This document shows, in pieces, positions 8,381-17,402 of a DNA stretch of 64,000 bases. The stretch is from Rummeliibacillus pycnus (GTDB taxonomy: Bacteria; Bacillota; Bacilli; Bacillales_A; Planococcaceae). The stretch lies in the NCBI RefSeq assembly GCF_002884495.1, contig NZ_KZ614145.1:1-64000 (forward strand), in the 5' to 3' direction. Below the pieces are notes generated by a model, which saw only the letters and a program-made list of their open reading frames with translations, was not told the origin of the DNA and ran no database searches. Positions within the stretch are counted from its first letter, which is position 1, and every line of letters starts with the position of its first letter. Both the position numbers and the translations under genes were made by a program.

Positions 8381-9192
8381 TGACATCTATAAGAGGATTA
8401 AATGTCCATTACCAAATACTCAATCCACAAGCTGAAAAAACACTTGTTTTTCTACATGGATTCACGGGTAGTACGAAAACTTGGGATTCGGTAATTCCAT
8501 TTTTTCATGGCACTTATCGTATTATAACATTAGATTTAATCGGACACGGTTTAACAGATGCACCATACAGTGTCCAACGTTATTCAATGGAAGAACAAGT
8601 TGAATTATTGCATGATTTCTTTGAGGCAAGAAGGATTCCTTCCTTTACTTTAATCGGTTATTCTATGGGGGGACGTGTAGCACTTGCTTTTACACTAAAA
8701 TATTCGGATATGGTTGAACAACTAATATTAGAAAGTTCATCACCTGGCCTTCCGACATTAGAAGAACGGGCTATTAGAAGAAAGAATGATCATGCATTAG
8801 CTGATCGTATTGAAAAAGATGGACTTGAGTCTTTTGTGAGTTATTGGGAGAATATCCCGCTGTTTGAATCCCAAAAGAAACTTCCGATTTCTGCGCAACT
8901 TGCTATTCGTTCTGAACGATTCGAACAACGTGCGGTTGGATTAGCTAATAGTTTACGTGGGATGGGAACAGGTGAACAGCCTTCTTATTGGAAACAATTG
9001 CATAACTACACAAAACCTGTACTTTTAATGACTGGTGAATTAGACAAAAAATTTGAACAAAAGGCTTATAACATGAAAAAAAGATTCCAATGTTGCGAAA
9101 ATGTGATCGTGCCAAATGTTGGGCATGCAATACATGTGGAAAATCCACAAACTTTTGCTACAATAATAGAGGAACATCTAGAATATATTTAG
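8368..9192 (+). CDS. menH: SHCHC synthase MenH (alpha/beta hydrolase)
   Basis: Removes pyruvate from SEPHCHC to give SHCHC. Alpha/beta hydrolase, 274 residues, with oxyanion loop FLHGFTGS, nucleophile elbow GYSMGGR, the MenH hallmark FVSYWENIPLFESQ in the cap, and catalytic His in VGHAIHVENP. The first ATG (8368) has AAGGAG eleven bases upstream inside menD. A second ATG at 8380 would overlap the menD stop as TAATG but lacks a spaced ribosome-binding site. Confidence 0.93.
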   Translation: MASVMTSIRGLNVHYQILNPQAEKTLVFLHGFTGSTKTWDSVIPFFHGTYRIITLDLIGHGLTDAPYSVQRYSMEEQVELLHDFFEARRIPSFTLIGYSMGGRVALAFTLKYSDMVEQLILESSSPGLPTLEERAIRRKNDHALADRIEKDGLESFVSYWENIPLFESQKKLPISAQLAIRSERFEQRAVGLANSLRGMGTGEQPSYWKQLHNYTKPVLLMTGELDKKFEQKAYNMKKRFQCCENVIVPNVGHAIHVENPQTFATIIEEHLEYI

Positions 9193-9204
9193 GAGGACTT
9201 ATTA

Positions 9205-10023
9205 ATGACTCGTGAATGGGTAACTGAACATGTCTATGAAGATATCAAATATGAATCTTATAATGGCATTGCTAAAATTACAATTAACCGTCCAGAAGTA
9301 AGAAATGCATTCCGCCCAAAAACAACTGCAGAAATGATTGATGCATTCACTCGTGCTCGCGATGATGCTAAAATTGGTGCAATCATTTTAACAGGTGAAG
9401 GTGAAAAAGCATTCTGCTCAGGCGGAGATCAAAAAGTACGTGGTAACGGTGGTTATGTTGGTGATGATAATATTCCACGCTTAAATGTACTGGATCTTCA
9501 AACATTAATCCGCAAAATTCCAAAACCAGTAGTGGCAATGGTAGCAGGTTATGCAATTGGTGGAGGACACGTACTACATATCGTATGTGATTTAACAATC
9601 GCTGCTGAAAATGCTCGCTTTGGACAAACTGGTCCAAAAGTTGGTTCATTTGATGCTGGTTACGGTGCAGGTTATCTAGCACGTATTGTAGGCCATAAAA
9701 AAGCGCGAGAAATCTGGTACTTATGCCGTCAATATGATGCACAAGAAGCACTTGATATGGGACTTGTAAACACAGTTGTTCCTTATGAAAAACTAGAAGA
9801 TACTACTGTAGAATGGTGCGAAGAAATGCTTAAAAAATCACCAACTGCTCTTCGTTTCTTAAAAGCTTCATTCAACGCAGATACAGACGGTTTAGCAGGC
9901 TTACAACAACTTGGTGGTGACGCAACTTTACTTTACTACACAACTGATGAAGCAAAAGAAGGTCGCGACGCATTCAAAGAAAAACGTGATCCAGACTTTG
10001 GTCAATTCCCACGTTTCCCTTAA
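9205..10023 (+). CDS. menB: 1,4-dihydroxy-2-naphthoyl-CoA synthase MenB
   Basis: A crotonase-fold enzyme closing the naphthoquinone ring from o-succinylbenzoyl-CoA. The 272 residues include the family motifs [10 protein letters not shown] (oxyanion hole), [26 protein letters not shown] and the C-terminal [18 protein letters not shown]. It starts twelve bases after menH behind AGGAGG. A terminator follows, so menE is expressed less or separately. Confidence 0.97.
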   Translation: MTREWVTEHVYEDIKYESYNGIAKITINRPEVRNAFRPKTTAEMIDAFTRARDDAKIGAIILTGEGEKAFCSGGDQKVRGNGGYVGDDNIPRLNVLDLQTLIRKIPKPVVAMVAGYAIGGGHVLHIVCDLTIAAENARFGQTGPKVGSFDAGYGAGYLARIVGHKKAREIWYLCRQYDAQEALDMGLVNTVVPYEKLEDTTVEWCEEMLKKSPTALRFLKASFNADTDGLAGLQQLGGDATLLYYTTDEAKEGRDAFKEKRDPDFGQFPRFP

Positions 10024-10058
10024 TCGGTAAGTTACTCAATATTGTATTATTTCTTTAT

Positions 10059-10112
10059 AAAATGAACATCCGGAAAGTCAGAAATATAGACTTTTTAGAT
10101 GTTCATTTTTTA
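10059..10112 (+). terminator. terminator between menB and menE
   Basis: The outer arms AATGAACATC and GATGTTCATT and the inner arms AAAGTC and GACTTT make one long interrupted hairpin ending in Ts. Confidence 0.8.
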
Positions 10113-10257
10113 ATTAGTAAATCAATAGTATTCGCTATTATCATGATAGATTGAAAAAACTTTTTAGCAGTATCAAAATAATACGGGTTTTTTCAATTTT
10201 TACTAGGATAATGATATGATAAAAGAGATTAACTTTAAATTAAGGGTGACATATAAC

Positions 10258-11694
10258 ATGATTCCAAACTGGATTATCCAACGTTCAACATTGACACCTG
10301 AACGTGTAGCAGTACGATTTGAAGGTAATTCGTGGACATATCAAGAAATACATGAAAAATCATTAGATCAAGCGAAACGACTACTAGCACTTGGTGTGAG
10401 ACCTCATGACCGAGTTGCCATTTACGCTACATCCACTCCACAAATTATTTTCATGATTTGTGGCTGTATGCATTTACAATGTGAAATGGTGTTATTAAAT
10501 TTACGCTTAAGTAAAACTGAATTAGTATATCAAATTGAAGACTCTGAAGTTGTTGCGATACTAGCTGAAGATGGGCTAGTAGAAAAATTACCTGAGACAA
10601 CTATTCGTGTTTATCCATTTTCAGTAGTTGAGAAAGAACGCCCTGATGATTTTACACCAGTATCGGAATGGGCAGAAGAAGATACGATGACGATCATGTA
10701 TACTTCGGGTACAACAGGATTTCCAAAAGGGGTACGACAAACGATTGGCAATCATGTATCTGTTGCCACTTCCTCTATGTATAACACAGGATTAGTTGAG
10801 AATGATGCATGGCTCTGTACGGTTCCTTTATTCCATATCAGTGGATTTTCTATGTTATGTAAATGCCTATTACATGGAGTTCGTTTAGATTTATACCGCA
10901 AATTTGATGTTGAAAAGGTTGTAGATCAACTTGTAGAAGGTTCTGTAACACGAATGTCAGTCGTTGCTGTAACATTAGAGCGTATTTTATCAGAGCTTGA
11001 AAAACGTAAACAACAAGTATCTAACCGTTTTTTGACGATGCTTGCAGGAGGAGGACCAGTGCCGATTGACTATTTAAAACGAGCAATCGATCGAGGTATA
11101 CAAGTTTCTCAAACATATGGAATGACTGAAACCTCATCACAAACTGCAACATTATCAAGTAAGGATGCACTAAGAAAAATTGGGTCAGCTGGAAAGCCTT
11201 TATTTTTCAACCAGATCCAAATTGCAGATGCAAAAAATCCATATGATCAAGGCGAAATATTAATACGAGGAGCGCATGTAACACCTGGTTATGTTGGACG
11301 TTTTGCGAATAAGCCTTCCCAAGTAAATGGCTGGTTGCATAGTGGGGATATTGGTTATTTGGATGATGAAGGATATCTATTTGTCGTCGATCGACGTTCT
11401 GATTTAATCATTTCTGGTGGAGAGAACATTTACCCTGCAGAAATAGAAAATGTATTAATTTCTCATCCAAGCGTTCGTGAAGCGGGGGTTTGTGGTGTGG
11501 AAGATGATCAGTGGGGACAGGTACCGAATGCATTTGTTGTACTTAAAGATATAGTAGATACAGAAAAGCTGATAGCATTTTGTAAAAAGCATTTAGCTGC
11601 TTATAAAGTTCCTAAAAAGGTCTATATTGTTAAAGAGCTCCCTCGTAATGGCTCAAATAAATTATTGCGCCGCAAATTGCAAGAATTGATATGA
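10258..11694 (+). CDS. menE: o-succinylbenzoate-CoA ligase MenE
   Basis: Activates o-succinylbenzoate with ATP and CoA, the step before MenB. Acyl-adenylate enzyme of 478 residues with the P-loop YTSGTTGFPKGV, QTYGMTETSS, the HSGDIGYLDDEG aspartate and C-terminal catalytic lysine region NGSNKLLRR. I start it at 10258 because AAGGGTGA lies eight bases upstream; the longer frame from 10216 adds 14 residues with no site. It lies 235 bases after menB with its own upstream region. In B. subtilis menC follows menE; here menC is absent. Confidence 0.94.
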   Translation: MIPNWIIQRSTLTPERVAVRFEGNSWTYQEIHEKSLDQAKRLLALGVRPHDRVAIYATSTPQIIFMICGCMHLQCEMVLLNLRLSKTELVYQIEDSEVVAILAEDGLVEKLPETTIRVYPFSVVEKERPDDFTPVSEWAEEDTMTIMYTSGTTGFPKGVRQTIGNHVSVATSSMYNTGLVENDAWLCTVPLFHISGFSMLCKCLLHGVRLDLYRKFDVEKVVDQLVEGSVTRMSVVAVTLERILSELEKRKQQVSNRFLTMLAGGGPVPIDYLKRAIDRGIQVSQTYGMTETSSQTATLSSKDALRKIGSAGKPLFFNQIQIADAKNPYDQGEILIRGAHVTPGYVGRFANKPSQVNGWLHSGDIGYLDDEGYLFVVDRRSDLIISGGENIYPAEIENVLISHPSVREAGVCGVEDDQWGQVPNAFVVLKDIVDTEKLIAFCKKHLAAYKVPKKVYIVKELPRNGSNKLLRRKLQELI

Positions 11695-11710
11695 AAAGTA
11701 AAATTAATGA

Positions 11711-11747
11711 TTCATCGGTTGACTTTGTATAACCGATGGATTTTTTT
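11711..11747 (+). terminator. terminator after menE
   Basis: CATCGGTT and AACCGATG pair around a ten-base loop, followed by seven Ts. Confidence 0.87.
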
Positions 11748-11826
11748 GTGATTTTATTAAATGTAATCTGTAATAATTTCCATAATATTATATAATTTTA
11801 TTAATTAGGAAGGTGATTTCAATTAT

Positions 11827-12783
11827 ATGAAGAATTTTCAACAGCAAATATCAATAGATAGTTTGATCATTGGAGGTGTAACCCATTGTCCACCCATCGA
11901 TTTATCATTAGAATCAGGGATAATAACGGGATTATACTCTGATGTTAATAAAATTGAGTATATGATGAACCAACTTCAAGGTGATCCTGCTATTAATATT
12001 CATTTTCGTCAGGATGGTCATTATGACAGATTGTCCATTTTAGAAAGTATTAAATTTGAATGTGCATTATACAATGTGAAGATTAATGTGGATGACGTCT
12101 TAAAAATGATAGGATTATTCGATCAAAAGAATGTGAAAATGAAAAATCTAACATATTCCGAATTACAACGTGTAAGACTGGCTAAATTATTTATACACGA
12201 AAAACCAATACATATTTTACAAGAGCCATACCAAAATTTGGATAATAAGTCAAAGGAAATTGTTAACCTTGTTGTGAAAACTTTAAAGAATCAAGGTAGT
12301 GCTGTTTGTCTTTTTACGACAAATTTAGAAGATCTAATCCATTCTACAGATAAAGTATTCCGAGTAGATGAAAAAGGATTGAAACTAATTGATTTACAAG
12401 AAGTAAATGATTTTACCCAAAAAGAAATTCCAGAAAAACTGACTATTCAATTAGAGAAAATTCCTACTAAAATGAACGACAAATTGATCCTTTTTAATCC
12501 ACCTGAAATTGATTATATTGAAAGTATTGAAGGAATCGTCAATGTTCACGTAAATGGTGATGCATATCCTTGTTCTTTAACTTTAAATGAGTTAGAAAAG
12601 CGGTTAATGCCGTTTGGTTTTTTTAGATGTCACCGTTCTTATATTGTAAATCTCCAAAAGGTTAGAGAAATTATTACGTGGACAAAGAACAGTTATAGCT
12701 TAATCCTATCAGGGAAAGAAAGAGGAAATGTACCATTATCGAGAAGTAAATTAGTCGAATTAAAAGGAATCATAGGAATATAA
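11827..12783 (+). CDS. LytTR regulator with degenerate ABC-ATPase-like N-domain
   Basis: 318 residues in two parts. Residues about 218-315 are a LytTR DNA-binding domain (YIESIEGIVNVHVNG, then FFRCHRSYIVNLQKVREI). Residues about 10-200 look like an ABC ATPase that has lost function: at the Walker A place (GIITGLYSDVNKIEY, 31-45) there is no GxxGxGKS/T, the signature is LTYSELQ (108-114), and the Walker B-like segment is HILQEPYQNLD (129-139). There is no receiver domain. It stands 144 bases upstream of an ABC exporter pair on the same strand and probably controls it. ATP binding seems unlikely; the N-domain may sense the transporter or dimerise, which is inference. Confidence 0.82.
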   Translation: MKNFQQQISIDSLIIGGVTHCPPIDLSLESGIITGLYSDVNKIEYMMNQLQGDPAINIHFRQDGHYDRLSILESIKFECALYNVKINVDDVLKMIGLFDQKNVKMKNLTYSELQRVRLAKLFIHEKPIHILQEPYQNLDNKSKEIVNLVVKTLKNQGSAVCLFTTNLEDLIHSTDKVFRVDEKGLKLIDLQEVNDFTQKEIPEKLTIQLEKIPTKMNDKLILFNPPEIDYIESIEGIVNVHVNGDAYPCSLTLNELEKRLMPFGFFRCHRSYIVNLQKVREIITWTKNSYSLILSGKERGNVPLSRSKLVELKGIIGI

Positions 12784-12927
12784 ATATTTCTCGGGAAATA
12801 AATGTACTCAACTGACAAGGAAATAGTACAGTTCACCGACATATAACGTCATTCAGCCAAATTTAGATGTGTTTCCATCTACTCATGTGTATGCTTAGAG
12901 CATGAACCATATATAGGAGGTTTCAAG

Positions 12928-13776
12928 ATGGAAACAATCATAGAAGTTAACAGGTTACAAAAGAAATTTCAAAAGGATTATGCAATTCGAAATGTATCTT
13001 TTAATATCCAAAAAGGTGAAATCTTTGGTTTCCTTGGACCGAGTGGTTCGGGAAAAACGACAACTATTAAAATTTTAACTGCACAGTTAACCCCATCTAG
13101 CGGTGAAGTAAGAGTTTTTAATAAAGAAACAGGTAATCTTAAATCATCAGAAGCAAGAAGTCGTTTTGGTATCTTAACAGATAATAGTGGACTATATGAT
13201 CGGCTTACGATTGAGGAGAATCTTATTTTATATAGAAAAATATATAATTTGGAAGAAAATTCAGTAAAGTTAGCTCTTGACTTTGTTAATTTATATGATG
13301 AGAGAAAAAAGCGAATTAATACTTTATCAAAAGGTATGAAACAACGTGTAATGCTCGCTCGTACAATTTTGCATCAACCAGAGCTCCTCTTTTTAGATGA
13401 ACCGACTTCTGCATTGGATCCTGTAAATAAGTATCATATATATGAAGGGCTTCGAAGCTTAAATGAAAGGGATACAACTATTTTTCTTACAACTCATGAT
13501 ATGACAGAAGCAGATACTCTTTGTGATCGAATTGCCTTTTTAAATAAAGGTGAAATTTGTGCGATCGGCACACCGAAAGAGCTTAAAAGGCAATTTGCTG
13601 ATGATACATTAACTGTAGAATTAAAAAATGGTCATCAGAAAATTATCAGTAAAGGTATAGAAGATGCTGACAAAATGTTTGAATGGATGCAAGGAAATTT
13701 AATAGAGCGAGTATGGACAAACGAGCCTAGTTTAGGGGAAATTTTTGTTCAAGTAACAGGGAGGAAATTGTTATGA
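12928..13776 (+). CDS. ABC transporter ATP-binding protein
   Basis: 282 residues with intact Walker A (GPSGSGKTT), signature LSKGMKQR, Walker B LLFLDEPTSALDP and the switch His in TTHDMTEAD. The C-terminal extension of about 60 residues is typical of DrrA/NatA-type exporters. AGGAGG precedes the ATG. The stop overlaps the next start by four bases (ATGA), so it works with the downstream permease. Substrate unknown; such pairs export drugs, peptides or lipids. The LytTR/ABC-like gene upstream is the likely regulator. Confidence 0.9.
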   Translation: METIIEVNRLQKKFQKDYAIRNVSFNIQKGEIFGFLGPSGSGKTTTIKILTAQLTPSSGEVRVFNKETGNLKSSEARSRFGILTDNSGLYDRLTIEENLILYRKIYNLEENSVKLALDFVNLYDERKKRINTLSKGMKQRVMLARTILHQPELLFLDEPTSALDPVNKYHIYEGLRSLNERDTTIFLTTHDMTEADTLCDRIAFLNKGEICAIGTPKELKRQFADDTLTVELKNGHQKIISKGIEDADKMFEWMQGNLIERVWTNEPSLGEIFVQVTGRKLL

Positions 13777-14483
13777 ATTTATCTATTAAAAGAATGCAGG
13801 CAATTTTACTAAAGGACTATAAAGAATTCTCTCGAAATATGGCGGTATCTTCAATGGTATTTCTGCCTTTAATCTTAGCTGCAATTTATTCCCGAATGGG
13901 TGTTGATACGATGCAGGGACTTTTTATGCCCATTAATATGACTTTCTCTGTAGTTGCAACTTATATCCAATGTAGCATAATTGCTGAGGAAAAGGAAAAA
14001 AACACATTAAGAAATTTGATGCTATCTCCTGCAACGATTCCGGAAATTTTGATAGGAAAAAGCATGTTAACTTTTATCGTCACTATAATTATTGTGACTG
14101 GCTGTATGGTTTTATCTGAATACAATCCTGGAAATTTATTGATTATGATTGTTGCATTACTTTTATCAACTATTTTTTATATTGCTGTAGGGACATTACT
14201 TGGTTTGTTTGCTAAAACCGTAATGGAATCTTCCGTTATTGTCCTACCGGTCCTTTTTATATTTTCTTTAGGACCTGTTGTAAAAGTCTATATAGAGAAT
14301 TATCCAATTTTGAAAGTAGTTGAATGGTTGCCAAGTACTCAACTAATTATGCTTGGGGAATCACTAGAAACAAATTGGGGAATATGGGATGTCATACAAC
14401 CTTTTATCATCATAGCATTGTGGATATTGATTGCAATAATTGCAACTGTGAGCGTATATAAAAAGCGAATGGTGGATGAGTAG
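13773..14483 (+). CDS. ABC-2 type permease
   Basis: 236 residues with about six hydrophobic segments and a cytoplasmic loop carrying EEKEKNTLRNLMLSPATIPEILIGK, the pattern of ABC-2 permeases where E-K-E contacts the ATPase. It overlaps the ATPase gene by four bases and is followed by a strong terminator, so it ends the operon. At 236 residues it is short but within range for NatB-like half-permeases; a homodimer would give a full exporter with two copies of the ATPase. Confidence 0.87.
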   Translation: MNLSIKRMQAILLKDYKEFSRNMAVSSMVFLPLILAAIYSRMGVDTMQGLFMPINMTFSVVATYIQCSIIAEEKEKNTLRNLMLSPATIPEILIGKSMLTFIVTIIIVTGCMVLSEYNPGNLLIMIVALLLSTIFYIAVGTLLGLFAKTVMESSVIVLPVLFIFSLGPVVKVYIENYPILKVVEWLPSTQLIMLGESLETNWGIWDVIQPFIIIALWILIAIIATVSVYKKRMVDE

Positions 14484-14488
14484 TTATG

Positions 14489-14520
14489 AAAAAAAGCTTC
14501 AAATTATTGAAGCTTTTTTA
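14489..14520 (+). terminator. terminator after the ABC-2 operon
   Basis: AAAAAGCTTCAA, loop ATTA, TTGAAGCTTTTTTA. Symmetric enough to serve the minus-strand gene as well. Confidence 0.88.
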
Positions 14521-14553
14521 TAGTTGTTAAACAAATATTGTAAAAGGTATTTG

Positions 14554-15435
14554 CTATCGGATGTTTTTTATGATGGCTTTTTTAGGATATGCAGGCTTTA
14601 CTTCTGCAATAAGAATAGCACTCAATATCAATACAGCGCCAATAATCATACGGGGTGTTAAAATTTCATGTAAAAATAATACCGACATTATCATACCAAA
14701 AAAGGATTCCAAGGAAAGAATAATGGCTGCTTTTGTTGCGGTGGTATATTGATTTGCTATATTTTGGAAAAGGTAAGCAACAGTTGTTGAGAAAATAGCT
14801 AAATAGACAACTGAGTACAAGCCACCCTTTTCTAATGTTATAGGTGCATCTCCTTGAACAATTACCACTAAATTACTAATGATAGCAGCTGTTATGAATT
14901 GAATGATTGTAAGTTGTATAGCATCTTCTTTTTTGACAAAAAGATTTGTACAAAAGATATCAAAAGCAAATCCTACAGCACAAGCAAGTGATAAGGCATC
15001 GCCAATGTTCATGGTAAATGAGCCTTGTAAGGATAAGCACCCAATCCCTATAATGGCGAGAATAGATCCAATTATTTCGTATCCATCAATACGTCGTTTA
15101 TAAATGGCATATGTAATGATGGGTACAATTATTATATTTATTGCTGTTAAAAACGCATTTTTGGAAGGTGTAGTGTATTGTAAACCTACTGTCTGTAGGG
15201 AAAAGGCAATATACAAAATAATTCCTAAGGTGACACCTTTCCAAATAACGGACTTGGTCACTTTTTTTAGTTTGTAACCAAAAAGAATGATCAAGATAAG
15301 AGAGGCTAATAAAAATCTTCCGGCCATTACCTGGTAAGCTGTTAAATATTTTAGTGCAATATCCGTAACGACAAAGCCACTACCCCAAATGATGGCGGTA
15401 AAGAGTAATAAGCTATTAGCTATGTATGGTTTCAT
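14554..15435 (-). CDS. DMT-superfamily transporter (EamA domains)
   Basis: 293 residues with ten hydrophobic segments in two EamA repeats (WGSGFVVTDIALKYLTAYQ in the first; TTVAYLFQNIANQYTTATKAA in the second), the layout of drug/metabolite exporters. The start at 15435 (MKPYIANS) follows TTAGGAGGAAG; the longer frame puts this site inside the coding region. The substrate cannot be told from sequence. The PucR-type regulator gene lies 92 bases upstream on the same strand and may control it. Confidence 0.88.
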   Translation of the reverse strand: MKPYIANSLLLFTAIIWGSGFVVTDIALKYLTAYQVMAGRFLLASLILIILFGYKLKKVTKSVIWKGVTLGIILYIAFSLQTVGLQYTTPSKNAFLTAINIIIVPIITYAIYKRRIDGYEIIGSILAIIGIGCLSLQGSFTMNIGDALSLACAVGFAFDIFCTNLFVKKEDAIQLTIIQFITAAIISNLVVIVQGDAPITLEKGGLYSVVYLAIFSTTVAYLFQNIANQYTTATKAAIILSLESFFGMIMSVLFLHEILTPRMIIGAVLILSAILIAEVKPAYPKKAIIKNIR

Positions 15436-15527
15436 CTTCGTTCTTCCTCCTAACTCAAATAAGGATAACATGAGATGAAAGACAATAATTTGTGTACAAT
15501 TCTAAACTTTCAGGTGGATTTTTGTAT

Positions 15528-16703
15528 TTATTCAAAAACGATAGAAGCTTTTTCGATGTAATTGTGGAGTAAGTACAATTTAACCGCTGCAGACAATTGT
15601 TCATAAAAAATAAAATCATTATCAACGGGTGTAATTAGTTGACGTATTTTTGTCATTCGATACCGAATAGTGTTCGGATGGCAAAAATGCGAATAGGCTA
15701 CTTCTTTGATATTTCCTTTTTTAAGGATATAAGTTATGGCGGTTTCGATTAAATCAGGATCTACCTTTTCATCTAAAAGTGGTCCGAGATACTTGTGCAC
15801 AAATTTCATTGCAAATGGAGCATTCTCTCGATAAAGTTCAATCAATAAAGTATCAGTTGCAAGTTTTTCATATTGACAAGTAGATTGAAGATTAATTTCA
15901 GCCATTATACGGGCAAAAAAAGCTTCTCTAACTGCAAGATGCATGGTTTTATGCGTAAATTGCACTTGGCTATATCCAATGGTAAGTAATTCTTTTGGAA
16001 TAGCGTACATTGTCAACCATTCATTTAAAATTTTTTCAAACTGGAAACACTGAGATGCACTAGTCATTAAGATAAAAATACTTTTTTTATAAGTACATAA
16101 AATGCCTGATTTTAGTAATCCTTCTAATTGAAAAAGAGTATCCATACAATCAGTATTTTCAGTTGCTACCATTCCAATATTTGCAACAAATACATACTTT
16201 TCGAAAGGTCTATTCATTTGTTGTAGGAAGGAATGCAATTGCTTCTCATTAACTTCGTTTTCAATAAAATTCTTCATAATATTCTCTAAGATATGTGCTT
16301 TATCTTGTTTTTTTGTATAAGCCACTACCTCTAATATAATATCTTCAAAAAACTCATCCGCTCCAAATTGAAGTATGGGGAAATTTTGCTCGTCTGCGAA
16401 GGCAATCACTTCATCAGGTAGATTTTGAAATATAACTGGTTTATAAGCTAAAGCACTAACTCCGAGTTCAATTAGATTTTTGATCGTATCTATTAAATAT
16501 TCTGGTTTTTCCTTTGCGAATAATAAGCTACTTAAGACAACACTATGTGGATTAAAAATAGTCTCTCTTACTGTTTGAATATCTGGCGAAAATTCAAAAT
16601 CAAGGATTTCAACGCTTTTGACAGGATTAGATAATCCATTATTCCCTGCAACAATTAAGAAATCTTTTGTAATGGGTAGTTGCAAAAAATTTTTTACATT
16701 CAT
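15528..16703 (-). CDS. PucR-family transcriptional regulator
   Basis: An N-terminal PucR ligand-binding domain (NFLQLPITKDFLIVAGNNGLSNPVKSVEILD), a central GGDEF-like segment and a C-terminal PucR helix-turn-helix (IKEVAYSHFCHPNTIRYRMTKI) make up about 391 residues. B. subtilis PucR controls purine catabolism, but the family also serves other amine and amino-acid pathways. No purine genes are near; the DMT transporter downstream is the likely target. The start is uncertain: ATG at 16703 gives the family-like start, while the frame opens at a TTG at 16718 that abuts the only AAAGG. Confidence 0.85.
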   Translation of the reverse strand: MNVKNFLQLPITKDFLIVAGNNGLSNPVKSVEILDFEFSPDIQTVRETIFNPHSVVLSSLLFAKEKPEYLIDTIKNLIELGVSALAYKPVIFQNLPDEVIAFADEQNFPILQFGADEFFEDIILEVVAYTKKQDKAHILENIMKNFIENEVNEKQLHSFLQQMNRPFEKYVFVANIGMVATENTDCMDTLFQLEGLLKSGILCTYKKSIFILMTSASQCFQFEKILNEWLTMYAIPKELLTIGYSQVQFTHKTMHLAVREAFFARIMAEINLQSTCQYEKLATDTLLIELYRENAPFAMKFVHKYLGPLLDEKVDPDLIETAITYILKKGNIKEVAYSHFCHPNTIRYRMTKIRQLITPVDNDFIFYEQLSAAVKLYLLHNYIEKASIVFE

Positions 16704-16908
16704 TTGTAGCTCAATCAACCTTTCGTGTAGCGATTATTTAGTATCGTAACATCTTTTCGAGTGAATGATGTATATTATTTGTCAACTTTTTGGATATTTT
16801 CTTTAGCATTTTATAAAAACTAGTGGTTTAGAAGAAATAGTAGTCATATCAATTATGTTTGTCCCATAAAACTATATTAAGGGAAAAGCCTTAGGTAAGG
16901 TTAGAAAA

Positions 16909-17355
16909 TTGGCGAACGATCTAGGGGGGAGTTTTATTACTAAAAGTGAATCATACAAAATGAAAAACAGTGTATATGTTCTAGTTACTGGCGAAGTAAT
17001 TTTATTGGTTACAACTTTAATGACTCAAAAGATTAGTATAGCAATGATGTTAGCAATCCTTTTTTTAATGGCAGTTCAATTCATTTGTTTAACAATGGTT
17101 AATTATAAAAGTCCTCAGGTAAACCATGACATTCAATGGTTTCTAACGCTATTTACTTGGTTCTTATATATTCCCATTTTTTTGACTACAGCAGAGAACC
17201 TCATCCAGCCAACTCTAGGTTACTTTATAAGATTTTGTGCAATTATAGAGATCTCTTATGTACTTATTGCAATAAGTGTAATTTTCTCTGTAAAATACCA
17301 GTATGAAAAGAATGATTCAGTTATGAAAAATAAGGAAGAAGCTTCTAATCAATAA
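16909..17355 (+). CDS. membrane protein of unknown family
   Basis: 148 residues with four hydrophobic segments (about 21-39, 46-62, 74-92 and 102-127) and a charged tail (KNDSVMKNKEEASNQ). I recognise no family. The start is TTG at 16909, with TAAGGT eight bases upstream; the first ATG is at 16960. It stands alone between the divergent PucR gene and a convergent LysR gene, with a terminator after it. No function is proposed. Confidence 0.65.
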   Translation: MANDLGGSFITKSESYKMKNSVYVLVTGEVILLVTTLMTQKISIAMMLAILFLMAVQFICLTMVNYKSPQVNHDIQWFLTLFTWFLYIPIFLTTAENLIQPTLGYFIRFCAIIEISYVLIAISVIFSVKYQYEKNDSVMKNKEEASNQ

Positions 17356-17402
17356 GGGGAAGAGGATATGTCTCGTAAAGGGGCATATCCTTCTCTTTTT
17401 TA
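17356..17402 (+). terminator. terminator between convergent genes
   Basis: GAAGAGGATATG and CATATCCTTCTC pair around a 13-base loop and are followed by Ts; the end overlaps the LysR stop. Confidence 0.8.
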
